DNA from: Flavobacterium hibernum
Lineage (GTDB): Bacteria > Bacteroidota > Bacteroidia > Flavobacteriales > Flavobacteriaceae
Length of the DNA stretch: 64,000 nucleotides
Assembly: GCF_000832125.1 (NCBI RefSeq)
Contig: NZ_JPRK01000015.1
Location: forward strand, 161,760 to 225,759
Direction of reading: 5' to 3'
Shown: positions 25,686-34,334 of the stretch, in pieces
Numbering within the stretch: the first letter of the stretch is position 1
How the letters are laid out: each line of letters opens with the position of its first letter
The notes under the pieces: model-generated
Database searches by the model: none
What the model was told of the DNA's origin: nothing
What the model saw: the letters and a program-made list of their open reading frames with translations, nothing else
Position numbers and translations under genes: made by a program

Positions 25686-26486
25686 TTAATTTTTGAGTCT
25701 TTCGTGGAGTAATTTAAAATAAGGAAAAGCTTTTAACAATCTACTTCCGTGCCAAGAGAACATTTCTCCATCGACAAAAACAGTTTTGGCGTGATGCGTA
25801 AAACGTCCAATTTCAAATGCGTCTTCTTCTTTAAAAGGATAAGGTTCAGAAGAAAGAAAAACCAAATCAGGATCACCCTCTAAACGCATTTTTTTGAGTT
25901 CAATTTCCGGATAACGGCCTTTGTCTTCGTAGATATTCGAAAAATGATTCAATTTTAATAACTCATTAATATAGGTATCATTTCCGGCAACCATAAATGG
26001 ATTTTTCCAAATAAAATATGCGGCTTTTTTTACTGGAATATCTTCAACATATTTTTTAAAATCGCTAAGGGCAAATCTCAATTTGTCGTTCCATTTTTGA
26101 GCATCGGTTCTACAATTAAAGAGTTGTCCAAAATCTAAAATCATCTGAAAATTATCTTCTATACTAACTATATTGGTTACCCAAACCGGGCAAATTGTAC
26201 TTAATTGTGCCACAATCTCAGCAGTATTTTCTTCTTTATTACAAATAATAATATCCGGTTGCAGTAATTTTATTTTTTCGAAATGAATTTTCTTAGTTCC
26301 TCCAACAATTTTCTTAGTCGATTTTAATTGATACGGATGCACACAAAACTTCGTGATTCCAATAATTTTATCATCTAAACCTAAATCATACAACAATTCT
26401 GTTTGAGAGGGAACCAGCGAAATAATTCTTTTTGGAGAATTCTCAAACGAATGTAATGTACCTAATTGATCTGTTAGTTGTTTCAT
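25686..26486 (-). CDS. BtuF-like periplasmic-binding-fold protein (helical backbone metal receptor)
   Basis: 266 residues. The class III substrate-binding fold is seen: SPKRIISLVPSQTELLYDLGL at the start, LLQPDIIICNKEENTAEIV, and FVDGEMFSWHGSRLLKAFPY at the end. These resemble BtuF and related cobalamin or metal-siderophore binding proteins. No signal peptide or lipobox is visible, and no ABC permease or ATPase is adjacent. It may be cytoplasmic or a stand-alone binding protein. Many Bacteroidetes carry such a copy in a non-transport context. It follows pyrF with a 27-base-arm hairpin in the gap and may be cotranscribed. Confidence 0.8.
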   Translation of the reverse strand: MKQLTDQLGTLHSFENSPKRIISLVPSQTELLYDLGLDDKIIGITKFCVHPYQLKSTKKIVGGTKKIHFEKIKLLQPDIIICNKEENTAEIVAQLSTICPVWVTNIVSIEDNFQMILDFGQLFNCRTDAQKWNDKLRFALSDFKKYVEDIPVKKAAYFIWKNPFMVAGNDTYINELLKLNHFSNIYEDKGRYPEIELKKMRLEGDPDLVFLSSEPYPFKEEDAFEIGRFTHHAKTVFVDGEMFSWHGSRLLKAFPYFKLLHERLKN

Positions 26487-26489
26487 AGT

Positions 26490-26558
26490 ATTCAGTCGCA
26501 GTTTTCAGTCGCAGTTTACAATCTAAGTCTGAACTGTGACTGAAAACTGCGACTGAAT
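26490..26558. repeat. Long hairpin between pyrF and the BtuF-like gene
   Basis: Arms 26490-26516 and 26532-26558 are 27 bases each with a single mismatch, and each arm is itself a doubled CAGTCGCAGTT. The loop is 15 bases. It fills nearly all of the gap between the pyrF stop and the next ATG and lacks a T run, so it is not a standard terminator. Confidence 0.8.
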
Positions 26559-26560
26559 CT

Positions 26561-27379
26561 TTATTTATTAGCGATAATCTCTTCCATTTCTTGTTGTACT
26601 TTCAAAGCTTCTTCTCTTGCTTTTTCGGCAAAATCAGTTCCTTTAGAAGCGTAGATAATTGCTCTTGCAGAATTTACTAATAAACCAACTTTATCATTCA
26701 TTCCGTATTTACAAACTTCAGATAAACTTCCGCCTTGAGCACCAATTCCAGGAACTAGCAAGAAACTATCCGGAACAATTTTTCTAATTTCTGCAAAATA
26801 TTCTGCTTTAGTAGCTCCAACTACGTACATTAAATTATGGCTATTTTTCCATGTTTTAGAAGTTTCTAAAACTTGTTTGTATAATTCTTTTCCGTTTGTA
26901 GTTAAGGTTTGAAAATCAAAAGCTCCTTCGTTAGACGTTAAAGCCAACATAATAGTATGTTTATTTTCGAAAGCAAGAAAAGGCTCTACTGAATCTTTTC
27001 CCATATAAGGTGCAACGGTTACACTATCAAAATTCAAATCTTCAAAAAAGGCTTTTGCATACATGCTCGAAGTGTTTCCAATATCGCCACGTTTCGCATC
27101 GGCAATCGTGAAAATTTCAGGAAATTTTTCGTTGATATAATTGATTGTTTTTTGCAATGAAATCCACCCTTTTATTCCGTATGCTTCAAAAAAAGCAGTG
27201 TTTGGTTTGTATCCAACAGTCAAATCATTTGTTGCATCAATTATCGCTTTATTGAATTCGAAAATAGGATCTTCGGTTTCTAATAAATGAGGCGGTATTT
27301 TGGTTAGATCAGGATCTAATCCAACGCATAAAAATGATTTTTTTAAAAGAATTTGTTTGTGTAGTTGTTGTGTTGTCAT
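26561..27379 (-). CDS. pyrF: Orotidine 5'-phosphate decarboxylase
   Basis: 272 residues, the longer type 2 PyrF found in Bacteroidetes and actinobacteria. The active-site signature FTIADAKRGDIGNT carries the Asp-Lys-Asp charged network. SFLLVPGIGAQGG is the phosphate-binding loop, and LLVNSARAIIYAS follows. It converts OMP to UMP, the last step of pyrimidine synthesis. Other pyr genes are not in the window. It may be cotranscribed with the BtuF-like gene, which starts 74 bases after its stop across an unusual hairpin. Confidence 0.95.
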   Translation of the reverse strand: MTTQQLHKQILLKKSFLCVGLDPDLTKIPPHLLETEDPIFEFNKAIIDATNDLTVGYKPNTAFFEAYGIKGWISLQKTINYINEKFPEIFTIADAKRGDIGNTSSMYAKAFFEDLNFDSVTVAPYMGKDSVEPFLAFENKHTIMLALTSNEGAFDFQTLTTNGKELYKQVLETSKTWKNSHNLMYVVGATKAEYFAEIRKIVPDSFLLVPGIGAQGGSLSEVCKYGMNDKVGLLVNSARAIIYASKGTDFAEKAREEALKVQQEMEEIIANK

Positions 27380-27441
27380 TCTTGATTTTTTAGTTCTTCT
27401 AGTGCATCAGAAGTAATTCTTTTTTAGAAGTACGCAAAAAT

Positions 27442-27474
27442 AAAAAAAGCCATTCAATTACGAATGGCTTTTTG
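27442..27474 (-). terminator. Terminator of the OmpA-family gene
   Basis: AAAAGCCATTC-gtaatt-GAATGGCTTTTTTT on the minus strand. Confidence 0.85.
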
Positions 27475-27494
27475 GTTTTATATTCAGTTTAGGA

Positions 27495-29678
27495 TTATAA
27501 ATTACCTAAGTAAACAATTTCTGTTCTTCTGTTTTCTGCTCTTCCTGCAGCAGTTTTATTAGATTTTACTGGTTTTGTAGCACCAAATCCCTGCGAAGTT
27601 AAATTCGCTGGATTTACTCCTTTTTCAATAAGTGCATCCATAACTACTTTTGCTCTTGCTTCAGATAATTTCTGGTTTGCTTTTGGATTCCCTACATTAT
27701 CTGTATGTCCGTTAATTGCAAATTTAGCATTTGGATAGTTTTTCAAAATCTCTTTAATTGCGTCTAATCTTCCTGAAGTTTCTCCTTTTCTGGCATCACT
27801 TAAAGTCGCCTTTCCTGTGTTGAAGAAAATTGATCTTGCCTCTACTTTTAATTGTGCCAATGTTGCTTTTGTTACTTTTGGACAACCTTTATTATCGGCT
27901 GGACCTGCAATTAGCGGGCAATCGTCAATATTATCAGGAACTCCGTCTTTGTCTGCGTCTAAACTAGGGCAACCTTTATTCTCTACTAAACCTGCAACTG
28001 TTGGGCAAGCATCATCTTTATCCAGAACTCCGTCTCCATCTGTATCTGGCCACGGACAACCTTTGTTTTCTATTGGACCTGCAATTGTTGGACAAACATC
28101 TACATTATCTAATAATGTATCTCCATCAGAATCTTTCCAAGGACAACCTTTATTTTCAATTGGACCTGCAACATTAGGGCAAGCATCATCTTTGTCAAAA
28201 ACACCATCTTTATCTGCATCTGGCCAAGGACATCCGTTGTTTTCCGCCGGACCAGCTACTTTTCTACAAGAATCTTCTTTATCAATAACGCCATCTTCAT
28301 CTGTATCTTTAAATTTCTTCTCGTAAACTGGAATTTTTACTCCAAGATGAAAATCTGCTGCTTTTGATTCTTTCGAAACTAAATTTGTCAAAATAGAACC
28401 AGAACCAATAAAGAACGCTCCTACCCTTAATCCTGAACCAACCTGCATTCCGCTATACTCCATATAGGTCAATGGAACATAAAAACTAAACCATCTTGAT
28501 TCGTAACGAGGCGTTAAAGTTACACGATCTGCGATTCCGTAACCATTTAGTTTATTTCCAGAAACCATATTGATATCTCCGTTAAGATTCAAATAGAATT
28601 TTCGGTACATATTCCAATCTACATCAGCATGAATAGCAGTTGGCAAATTCACTTTTGTCCCTCTTGTCGAAGATGTTTTGGTATAATGGTCGTTAAGAAA
28701 TTGATAGATATTATCAGCATCATTAATCATTTCCTGCGTGATAACCCCATTTACATTATAGGTATCCTGTCTTGCATTTTTATAATTGATTGATCCAATA
28801 TCAGTAACCGATAATCCGAAACGTAATTTGTATTTGTTTAAATCTCTAAAATTATTATCGGCTGGTTTTGCTCTACTTATATCATATTGATCATAATCTG
28901 GTCTCCATTCGTAAACCAATCCAAAATCTAAACCAAATCCGTTTGCTCCAGAATCAAAATCGTAATCTTTTTTTGTTTCAAAATCCTGACTTGTTCCTAC
29001 AGTAATTTGTCCATTTGATACAAGTGTTCCTTGCTCAGGATTTACTGTATTTTCGTTGTACACAACGCTAACATCTTTTCCTTTAGTATATCCGTTTACA
29101 CCACCTTGCAAATATTTGGCTGTTAAACCTCCTTTTAGAAAATGTTGCTCTTTTTGATATAAAACAGCGGCATACGAAATTCCAAATTCTCCCCATGTAT
29201 GCGAAGCACCATTTGGATTTCCTGCATTAAAATTAAAATCGCTTGCCTGATCTAAACCATCTTTAACCTGATCTACAAGACTTCCGTTTATGTTTCTTAA
29301 ATTAGTAAGTGATCTCGCTCTTGTAAAAACTGCAATGGTATGTTTTGGTGCAATGTTAAACATAAAAGACGGCCCCATAATATCAAAATTCGCAATACCA
29401 TTGTTGGCTTTTCTTGCTGTAACTACAGATTGCGTGTCAAAATCGTATCCTTTTTTGTAAACGTCAAAAAGATTAACTCCATACAAATCGTTTGCTGCTG
29501 AACCGCTGACAGAAAATATATTAACATCGGTTTTAAAACGAGAATCGGCAATAGAAGCCGGGTTAAAAAGCACACTTTGAACTCCCGCATAATTGTCATG
29601 GGTGTATCCTAAATAAGACTGCGCTTTGGCCGAAAAAGTAATTGTGATAACTAATAAACTAAGTAAAGTTTTTTTCAT
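27495..29678 (-). CDS. OmpA-family envelope protein with DUF5723-like barrel and five TSP3 repeats
   Basis: 727 residues. Signal peptide (TFSAKAQ). The N-terminal ~450 residues resemble the DUF5723 outer-membrane region (SYLGYTHDNYAGVQSVLFNP at the mature start). Five thrombospondin type 3 repeats (DxDxDGVxDxxDxCPxxAGPxENKGCP, coded at about 28307-27880) should bind calcium. An OmpA C-terminal domain follows, with INGHTDNVGNPKANQKLSEARA and QGFGATKP, for non-covalent binding to peptidoglycan. It links outer membrane to cell wall. The TSP3 units are a tandem DNA repeat of about 84 bases, prone to copy-number change. Monocistronic with its own terminator. Confidence 0.9.
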   Translation of the reverse strand: MKKTLLSLLVITITFSAKAQSYLGYTHDNYAGVQSVLFNPASIADSRFKTDVNIFSVSGSAANDLYGVNLFDVYKKGYDFDTQSVVTARKANNGIANFDIMGPSFMFNIAPKHTIAVFTRARSLTNLRNINGSLVDQVKDGLDQASDFNFNAGNPNGASHTWGEFGISYAAVLYQKEQHFLKGGLTAKYLQGGVNGYTKGKDVSVVYNENTVNPEQGTLVSNGQITVGTSQDFETKKDYDFDSGANGFGLDFGLVYEWRPDYDQYDISRAKPADNNFRDLNKYKLRFGLSVTDIGSINYKNARQDTYNVNGVITQEMINDADNIYQFLNDHYTKTSSTRGTKVNLPTAIHADVDWNMYRKFYLNLNGDINMVSGNKLNGYGIADRVTLTPRYESRWFSFYVPLTYMEYSGMQVGSGLRVGAFFIGSGSILTNLVSKESKAADFHLGVKIPVYEKKFKDTDEDGVIDKEDSCRKVAGPAENNGCPWPDADKDGVFDKDDACPNVAGPIENKGCPWKDSDGDTLLDNVDVCPTIAGPIENKGCPWPDTDGDGVLDKDDACPTVAGLVENKGCPSLDADKDGVPDNIDDCPLIAGPADNKGCPKVTKATLAQLKVEARSIFFNTGKATLSDARKGETSGRLDAIKEILKNYPNAKFAINGHTDNVGNPKANQKLSEARAKVVMDALIEKGVNPANLTSQGFGATKPVKSNKTAAGRAENRRTEIVYLGNL

Positions 29679-29841
29679 TAAAATTTGGTTTTAGAAGGTA
29701 AATTCGGCGGCAAAACTACACTTTTAGAATTATAAACAGGTTAAGCTAACATTGAATTCATGTAACATCTTGAACAAATTATGTAAGAAAAATAAATTGC
29801 TTGTTTTCTATTTTTGATAACGAACCCTAAATCAATAGTTT

Positions 29842-30315
29842 ATGTCTCTACATATCGGAATTACACCAAAAAACTTAAAGAAAAGCGCTGCTATTTTGGC
29901 CACGATTTTGTCTAATGAAATGACTCTTTATGTAAAAACGAGAAAATTTCACTGGAACATTTCAGGAAATAGTTTTATGGAATTGCATAAATTGTTTGAA
30001 GATCAATACCGAATTTTGGAAGCTAATATTGATGACGTTGCAGAACGCATTAGTCAACTGGGCGAAAAAACTATTGGAACAATGAAGGAATTTGTCGAAA
30101 ATTCGACGCTCAAGGAATCTCCAAACGAATATCCTTCGCAAAAGCAAATGCTTGAGGAACTTCTTGGAAATCATGAACAATTGGCAACTGAATTCCGCGC
30201 TTACATTCCGGTTTTTGAAAATGAAAATAACGATATTGGTTCGGCTGATTTTATTACGGGTTTATTACAGGAACACGAAAAAATGGCTTGGATTTTACGC
30301 CGATATCAGGTTTAA
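29842..30315 (+). CDS. Dps family ferritin-like DNA protection protein
   Basis: 157 residues. The Dps fold shows TRKFHWNISGNSFMELHKLF with the conserved His and Trp of the ferroxidase centre. LEANIDDVAERISQLGEK supplies the Asp and Glu ligands. The dodecamer oxidises iron with hydrogen peroxide and shields DNA in stress and stationary phase. It opens a group of stress-associated genes (CsbD next, then regulators and envelope proteins to 36.3 kb). The symbol dps would be usual, but Bacteroidetes have several paralogues. Confidence 0.92.
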   Translation: MSLHIGITPKNLKKSAAILATILSNEMTLYVKTRKFHWNISGNSFMELHKLFEDQYRILEANIDDVAERISQLGEKTIGTMKEFVENSTLKESPNEYPSQKQMLEELLGNHEQLATEFRAYIPVFENENNDIGSADFITGLLQEHEKMAWILRRYQV

Positions 30316-30421
30316 AAATTACAAATGTGAATTATGCAAAACGCAACAAAATGGATGTAACAAATAACTAATGAGTAATTTGCAATTTTACAATACTATT
30401 AATTTATTAAAATATACAATC

Positions 30422-30607
30422 ATGAATACTACAGAAATAAAAGGAAACTGGAATGAGTTAAAAGGGAAATTGAAGCAAAAATATGCAGATCTGACTGATG
30501 ATGATTTGATGTATGCTGAAGGTAAAGAAGATGAAATGTATGGTAAACTTCAGCAAAAATTAGGTAAAACAAAAGAGGAACTTCAAAAGATGCTATCAGA
30601 TTTGTAA
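30422..30607 (+). CDS. CsbD family stress protein
   Basis: 61 residues from the ATG at 30422, the usual CsbD length. The longer in-frame start at 30371 lacks conservation with the family N-terminus. Motifs: IKGNWNELKGKLKQKYADLTDDDL and EGKEDEMYGKLQQKLGKTKEELQK, a small four-helix protein. CsbD proteins are induced by general stress; their biochemical role is not known. It is placed 106 bases after the Dps gene and ends at a strong terminator. Confidence 0.9.
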   Translation: MNTTEIKGNWNELKGKLKQKYADLTDDDLMYAEGKEDEMYGKLQQKLGKTKEELQKMLSDL

Positions 30608-30627
30608 CCCTTTCTTGCTCAATCGGG

Positions 30628-30666
30628 AATACCGTCTAATTTTTTTTTATTAGACGGTATTTTTTT
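30628..30666 (+). terminator. Terminator after csbD
   Basis: AATACCGTCTAAT-tttttttt-ATTAGACGGTATT plus T run. Confidence 0.88.
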
Positions 30667-30766
30667 GAGAACATTTACTCCTTATTTTAATACTTGTATA
30701 TTCCTTATAATTATTCGATACCACAACCAAAAATAAATTAATTATCTTTAACCAAATTTTGATAAA

Positions 30767-31318
30767 ATGAAGCTATTTATAAAGTTCGACATAAACACCA
30801 TTTGCTCACTTTTTTTAAAACACAATCTAGATCAACATAATGTTAATTTTACAACATTAGGGTTTGGCGAGATTGAGATCAGTGATAATCTTGATGCTAA
30901 TGCGCTCGAAGCTTTAAAAAATAAATTAAGCCCGTGCGGATTTGAAGTTGTTGAAAATCAAAAAAGCGTATTAGTTCAAAAAATAAAAGATGCTATTATT
31001 GAACTTGTTTTTATGGAAGACAACAATAATTATAAAAGTTCTGTGTTTTTAGCTGAAAAACTAAATCACAGTTACGGTTATTTATCAAATGTTTTTTCGG
31101 AAGTGACGTACTCTTCTATCGAAAATTTTATTATTTTACAGAAGATTGAAAGAGCCAAACAGTTAATTATTATTAACGAAATGAGCCTTACCGAAATTGC
31201 TTTTTTATTAAACTACTCTAGTGTTGCTCACTTAAGTACACAGTTTAAAAACACAACAGGAATTACGCCGTCGGCTTTTCAGCGAATTATTAAGAAACGT
31301 AGAGAGAATTTAAAATAA
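30767..31318 (+). CDS. Short AraC-type regulator with a degenerate HMA-like N-terminus
   Basis: 183 residues. The C-terminal ~100 residues are an AraC helix-turn-helix (SVFLAEKLNHSYGYLSNVFSE and SLTEIAFLLNYSSVAHLSTQFKN). The N-terminal ~70 residues follow the ferredoxin-like heavy-metal-associated pattern of a common Bacteroidetes AraC group (FGEIEISDNLDANALEALKNKLSPCGFEVVE). The family's usual CxxC metal site is not present; one Cys remains near residue 13. It lies just upstream of a response regulator and histidine kinase, 20 bases apart, so the three are probably one operon. A metal-sensing role looks lost or altered. Confidence 0.85.
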   Translation: MKLFIKFDINTICSLFLKHNLDQHNVNFTTLGFGEIEISDNLDANALEALKNKLSPCGFEVVENQKSVLVQKIKDAIIELVFMEDNNNYKSSVFLAEKLNHSYGYLSNVFSEVTYSSIENFIILQKIERAKQLIIINEMSLTEIAFLLNYSSVAHLSTQFKNTTGITPSAFQRIIKKRRENLK

Positions 31319-31338
31319 AACCCAAATACCACACTAAA

Positions 31339-31788
31339 ATGCAAAATAACGCATTATATATCCTATTGGCTGATGACGATGAAGATGATCGCCTTTTTTT
31401 TAACGATGCTTTTGAAGAAATTAAGATTCAAACTAAAGTAGATTTTGTTCATGACGGAATGCAATTAATGGAGCATTTGATGGATACTAATAACAAACTG
31501 CCTGATATTTTGTTTCTGGATTTAAATATGCCGAAAAAAACAGGTAAAGAATGTTTAATTGAAATTAAGAAAACAGAACATCTTAAAAATATAATTATTG
31601 CAATCTACTCTACTTCATCATCTGAAGAGGATATTGAAGATACTTTTATTCAGGGAGCCAATATTTACATTAAGAAACCGAGCGATTTTAATACGCTTAA
31701 AAAAATAATTAATGAAGTCGTGACTGTAAACTGGCACTATCACACCTCTGGTTTAAACCGTGATAATTTTTTGCTACGACTAAAATAA
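31339..31788 (+). CDS. Single-domain response regulator (Rcp1-like)
   Basis: 149 residues, receiver domain only. The acidic pocket is ILLADDDEDD, the phospho-acceptor is Asp61 in FLDLNMP, the Thr/Ser switch lies in IYSTSSSEED, and Lys is in IYIKKPSD. No output domain, as in phytochrome-partner Rcp1 proteins. It precedes the histidine kinase gene by ten bases. The pair with the upstream AraC-type gene probably forms a three-gene regulatory operon. Partner and output could be protein-protein. Confidence 0.92.
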   Translation: MQNNALYILLADDDEDDRLFFNDAFEEIKIQTKVDFVHDGMQLMEHLMDTNNKLPDILFLDLNMPKKTGKECLIEIKKTEHLKNIIIAIYSTSSSEEDIEDTFIQGANIYIKKPSDFNTLKKIINEVVTVNWHYHTSGLNRDNFLLRLK

Positions 31789-31798
31789 TTGTAGATCG

Positions 31799-33583
31799 AT
31801 GAAATGGATACCCAATTTTAATTCTTCAAACTCTTTGAGAGTTATTTTTGTAGTCGCAGTTTTCATTCTGTTATTTCTTTCTTCTATTGCATATAAGCAC
31901 AATCGGGATTTAGACGAATCCAGTAAAGTGGTTATGCATACGTATGAAATAAACATTCAATTAGAGCGATTAATGTCGGCGATAAAAGATGCTGAGACAG
32001 GTCAACGTGGTTATATAATTACCCGAAATGCCCGTTTCCTGACACCTTATATTTATTCGCGAGACAAGGTAAATACTTCATTTATTAAACTAAAAAAATT
32101 AACTGCTGATAATCCAAAACAGCAGCAAAATCTTCAAAAGTTATTTAAACTAATTATTCAGCGTTTTGTTTCTTTTGAAAATTGTCTAAAATATAGCGAT
32201 CCCAAAACATATGATAAGCGAAAACTCGACAATCATATGTTTGGCGGTCGAATTTTGATGGAAAATATTCGTTTCCAAGTAGACGAAATGAATGACATCG
32301 AGAAAAATTATTTGGCTAATAGATTAAAAATTTATGATGCCGAAATTTCTTTAAGCCCAATATTTTCAATTTCATTGTTTCTTGTCGCTTTAAGCTTTAT
32401 TTTACTGGCTTACAGACAAATTAGCCGCGATTTTGAACGCTTAAAAGTATACAATAAAAAACTTTTAATCTCGAGCGGATTAATTGCCGAATCTGAAGTT
32501 ATTGGTAAATTTAGTACGTGGCAATGGGATTTAGATACTTCAAAAATTGATTACTCAGACAATCAATACCGTTTGTTGGGCTATGAGCCAAATGCTTTTG
32601 TTCCGGAAAAAGAAACGTTCCTAAATTTTGTACATCCTGACGATAAGGAAACTGTAGCAAAATCGATGGAAGAAATAATTAGCAAAAAACAATTGCCATT
32701 TGTTTATTATAAAATTGTGCTTCCTAATCACGATATCAGATATTTTAAAACAACTGGAAAACTTTTGACAGATCAACAAGGAAGTAAAATTTTACTGGGT
32801 ATTAATTTTGATATTACTGATGAGCATTTACTTAATATTGAACTTCAGGAACGTAATAGTGAACTTGAAAAGAGTAATAAAGAACTAGCTTCTTTTAACC
32901 ACGTTGCGAGTCACGATTTACAAGAACCCTTAAGAAAAATTCAAACCTTTGTTTCTAGAATTTCTGATGCTGATAAAGAAGTGATGTCGCAAAGCGCAAG
33001 AGATTATATTGCCAAAATTCAGATTTCGGCAAAAAGAATGCGCGTTTTAATTGATGATTTACTTTTATTTTCGAGAACAAACACTACCAAAAAAGAGTTT
33101 ATTAAATCGAACTTAAACGAATTGCTCGAAAATGCAAAAGGAGAACTAACAGAGGTTATTGATGAAAAAAAGGCAACAATTACAACATCAAAATTACCAA
33201 AACTAGCCGTTATTCCGTACCAAATCGAACAGCTTTTTATTAACTTGATTGGAAATTCTTTAAAATATAGTCAGCCTAATATTGCTCCAGAAATTACAAT
33301 CGAAAGTCATAAAGTAAATTCAAGCGATTATCCTGAGTTATTAGATCAGAATGTTAAGAAATTCCATAAAATCACTTTTACAGATAACGGAATGGGTTTT
33401 GATCCTCAATTTAAGGAAACTATCTTTGTTTTATTCCAACGATTACATTCTAAAACAGATTATCCAGGAACAGGAATTGGTCTTGCAATTTGTAAAAAAA
33501 TTGTAGACAATCATAAAGGTCATATTATTGCCGACAGTACTCCAAATCAAGGTTCTGTTTTTACTATTTTTCTTCCAGATTAG
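31799..33583 (+). CDS. Sensor histidine kinase with CHASE3 and PAS domains
   Basis: 594 residues. A transmembrane helix (~10-30) and a CHASE3 extracytoplasmic domain with the signature DAETGQRGYIITRN come first. A second membrane helix lies at ~183-203. A PAS/PAC domain follows at ~230-345 (WQWDLDTSKIDYSDNQYRLLGY), then HisKA with phospho-acceptor His372 in NHVASHDLQEPLR. The HATPase_c has N box NLIGNSLKYS, G1 FTDNGMGFD and G2 PGTGIGLAICKKIV. Cognate receiver is most likely the protein coded just upstream. The signal is unknown; the surrounding genes suggest envelope or oxidative stress. Confidence 0.93.
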   Translation: MKWIPNFNSSNSLRVIFVVAVFILLFLSSIAYKHNRDLDESSKVVMHTYEINIQLERLMSAIKDAETGQRGYIITRNARFLTPYIYSRDKVNTSFIKLKKLTADNPKQQQNLQKLFKLIIQRFVSFENCLKYSDPKTYDKRKLDNHMFGGRILMENIRFQVDEMNDIEKNYLANRLKIYDAEISLSPIFSISLFLVALSFILLAYRQISRDFERLKVYNKKLLISSGLIAESEVIGKFSTWQWDLDTSKIDYSDNQYRLLGYEPNAFVPEKETFLNFVHPDDKETVAKSMEEIISKKQLPFVYYKIVLPNHDIRYFKTTGKLLTDQQGSKILLGINFDITDEHLLNIELQERNSELEKSNKELASFNHVASHDLQEPLRKIQTFVSRISDADKEVMSQSARDYIAKIQISAKRMRVLIDDLLLFSRTNTTKKEFIKSNLNELLENAKGELTEVIDEKKATITTSKLPKLAVIPYQIEQLFINLIGNSLKYSQPNIAPEITIESHKVNSSDYPELLDQNVKKFHKITFTDNGMGFDPQFKETIFVLFQRLHSKTDYPGTGIGLAICKKIVDNHKGHIIADSTPNQGSVFTIFLPD

Positions 33584-33726
33584 ACTTTCAAAAAAAGACT
33601 TAAACTTTACATAATTAGCGTTATATAAATCCTTTATGGGAATTATATAACGTTTCTTTTTTATGCTGTAAAGTAAAATATTCTATTCATTGCCATCTTT
33701 GTAATGTAATACTTTATGAAGTAATA

Positions 33727-34296
33727 ATGAAAACAATGCCCGTCGTAAAAGCAATAATTTTAAGAACAATTTTTTTATTGACACTTATCGTTTTTGTTTC
33801 ATCATGCAAAAAAAATAATCTGGTCGAAAGTTCAATAAAAAATGAAGCTTTTGCTAAGAATGAGAAAGAAGAAATTGAAGCCTTTTTTTTTATTGCAACC
33901 GCAAATGTTAGTCAAACTATTATATCTAAAAGTCAAATTGCACAACAAAAAAGTTCTGATAGTACATTACAAGAAGTTAGTAAGAGAATTGAAATTCAAC
34001 AAAATCAATTGTTGCAGGAAGTAACAAAATTGGCCAACAAAAAGCTCATTATTATTACTGAAATCAATAGCACTCACAAAAGAGCTTTGTATGATTTGAT
34101 TGATGCCGATGAAATTAGTTTTAATCAAACATATTTAAACTCTATACAAGAGTCATTGCATGAAGAAATTAATTTGCTGGAATCGATATCTAAAGAAACT
34201 AACGATCAAACTATTTTAAAATTAGTATTACAGTATTTACCAGAACAATATCAATTTTTAAGGGAAACCGAAAAAATAAAAAAAATAATCATCTAA
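33727..34296 (+). CDS. DUF4142 lipoprotein
   Basis: 189 residues. Lipoprotein signal with FVSSC (Cys about residue 28). The mature part is an all-helical DUF4142 domain (ATANVSQTIISKSQIAQQKSSD, then EITLL-type EEINLLESISKET). DUF4142 proteins have a ferritin-like four-helix fold and often lie among stress genes in Bacteroidetes. CATCTTTG at about 33691-33698 is a -7-like box. It starts the second half of the stress/envelope cluster. Confidence 0.8.
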   Translation: MKTMPVVKAIILRTIFLLTLIVFVSSCKKNNLVESSIKNEAFAKNEKEEIEAFFFIATANVSQTIISKSQIAQQKSSDSTLQEVSKRIEIQQNQLLQEVTKLANKKLIIITEINSTHKRALYDLIDADEISFNQTYLNSIQESLHEEINLLESISKETNDQTILKLVLQYLPEQYQFLRETEKIKKIII

Positions 34297-34334
34297 ACGC
34301 CGATACAATTATTATTAACTAAATTTTTTTAACT

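Noticed and set aside
16016..26560. Cobalamin riboswitch before icmF or the BtuF-like gene
   Set aside because: No B12-box-like conserved core is visible in the leaders; the BtuF-like leader is only 74 bases and is filled by a hairpin.
27817..28326. Open frame of 169 codons on the plus strand inside the OmpA-family gene
   Set aside because: It is antisense to the TSP3 repeats and its apparent Ser/Gly repeats simply mirror them. No start signals.
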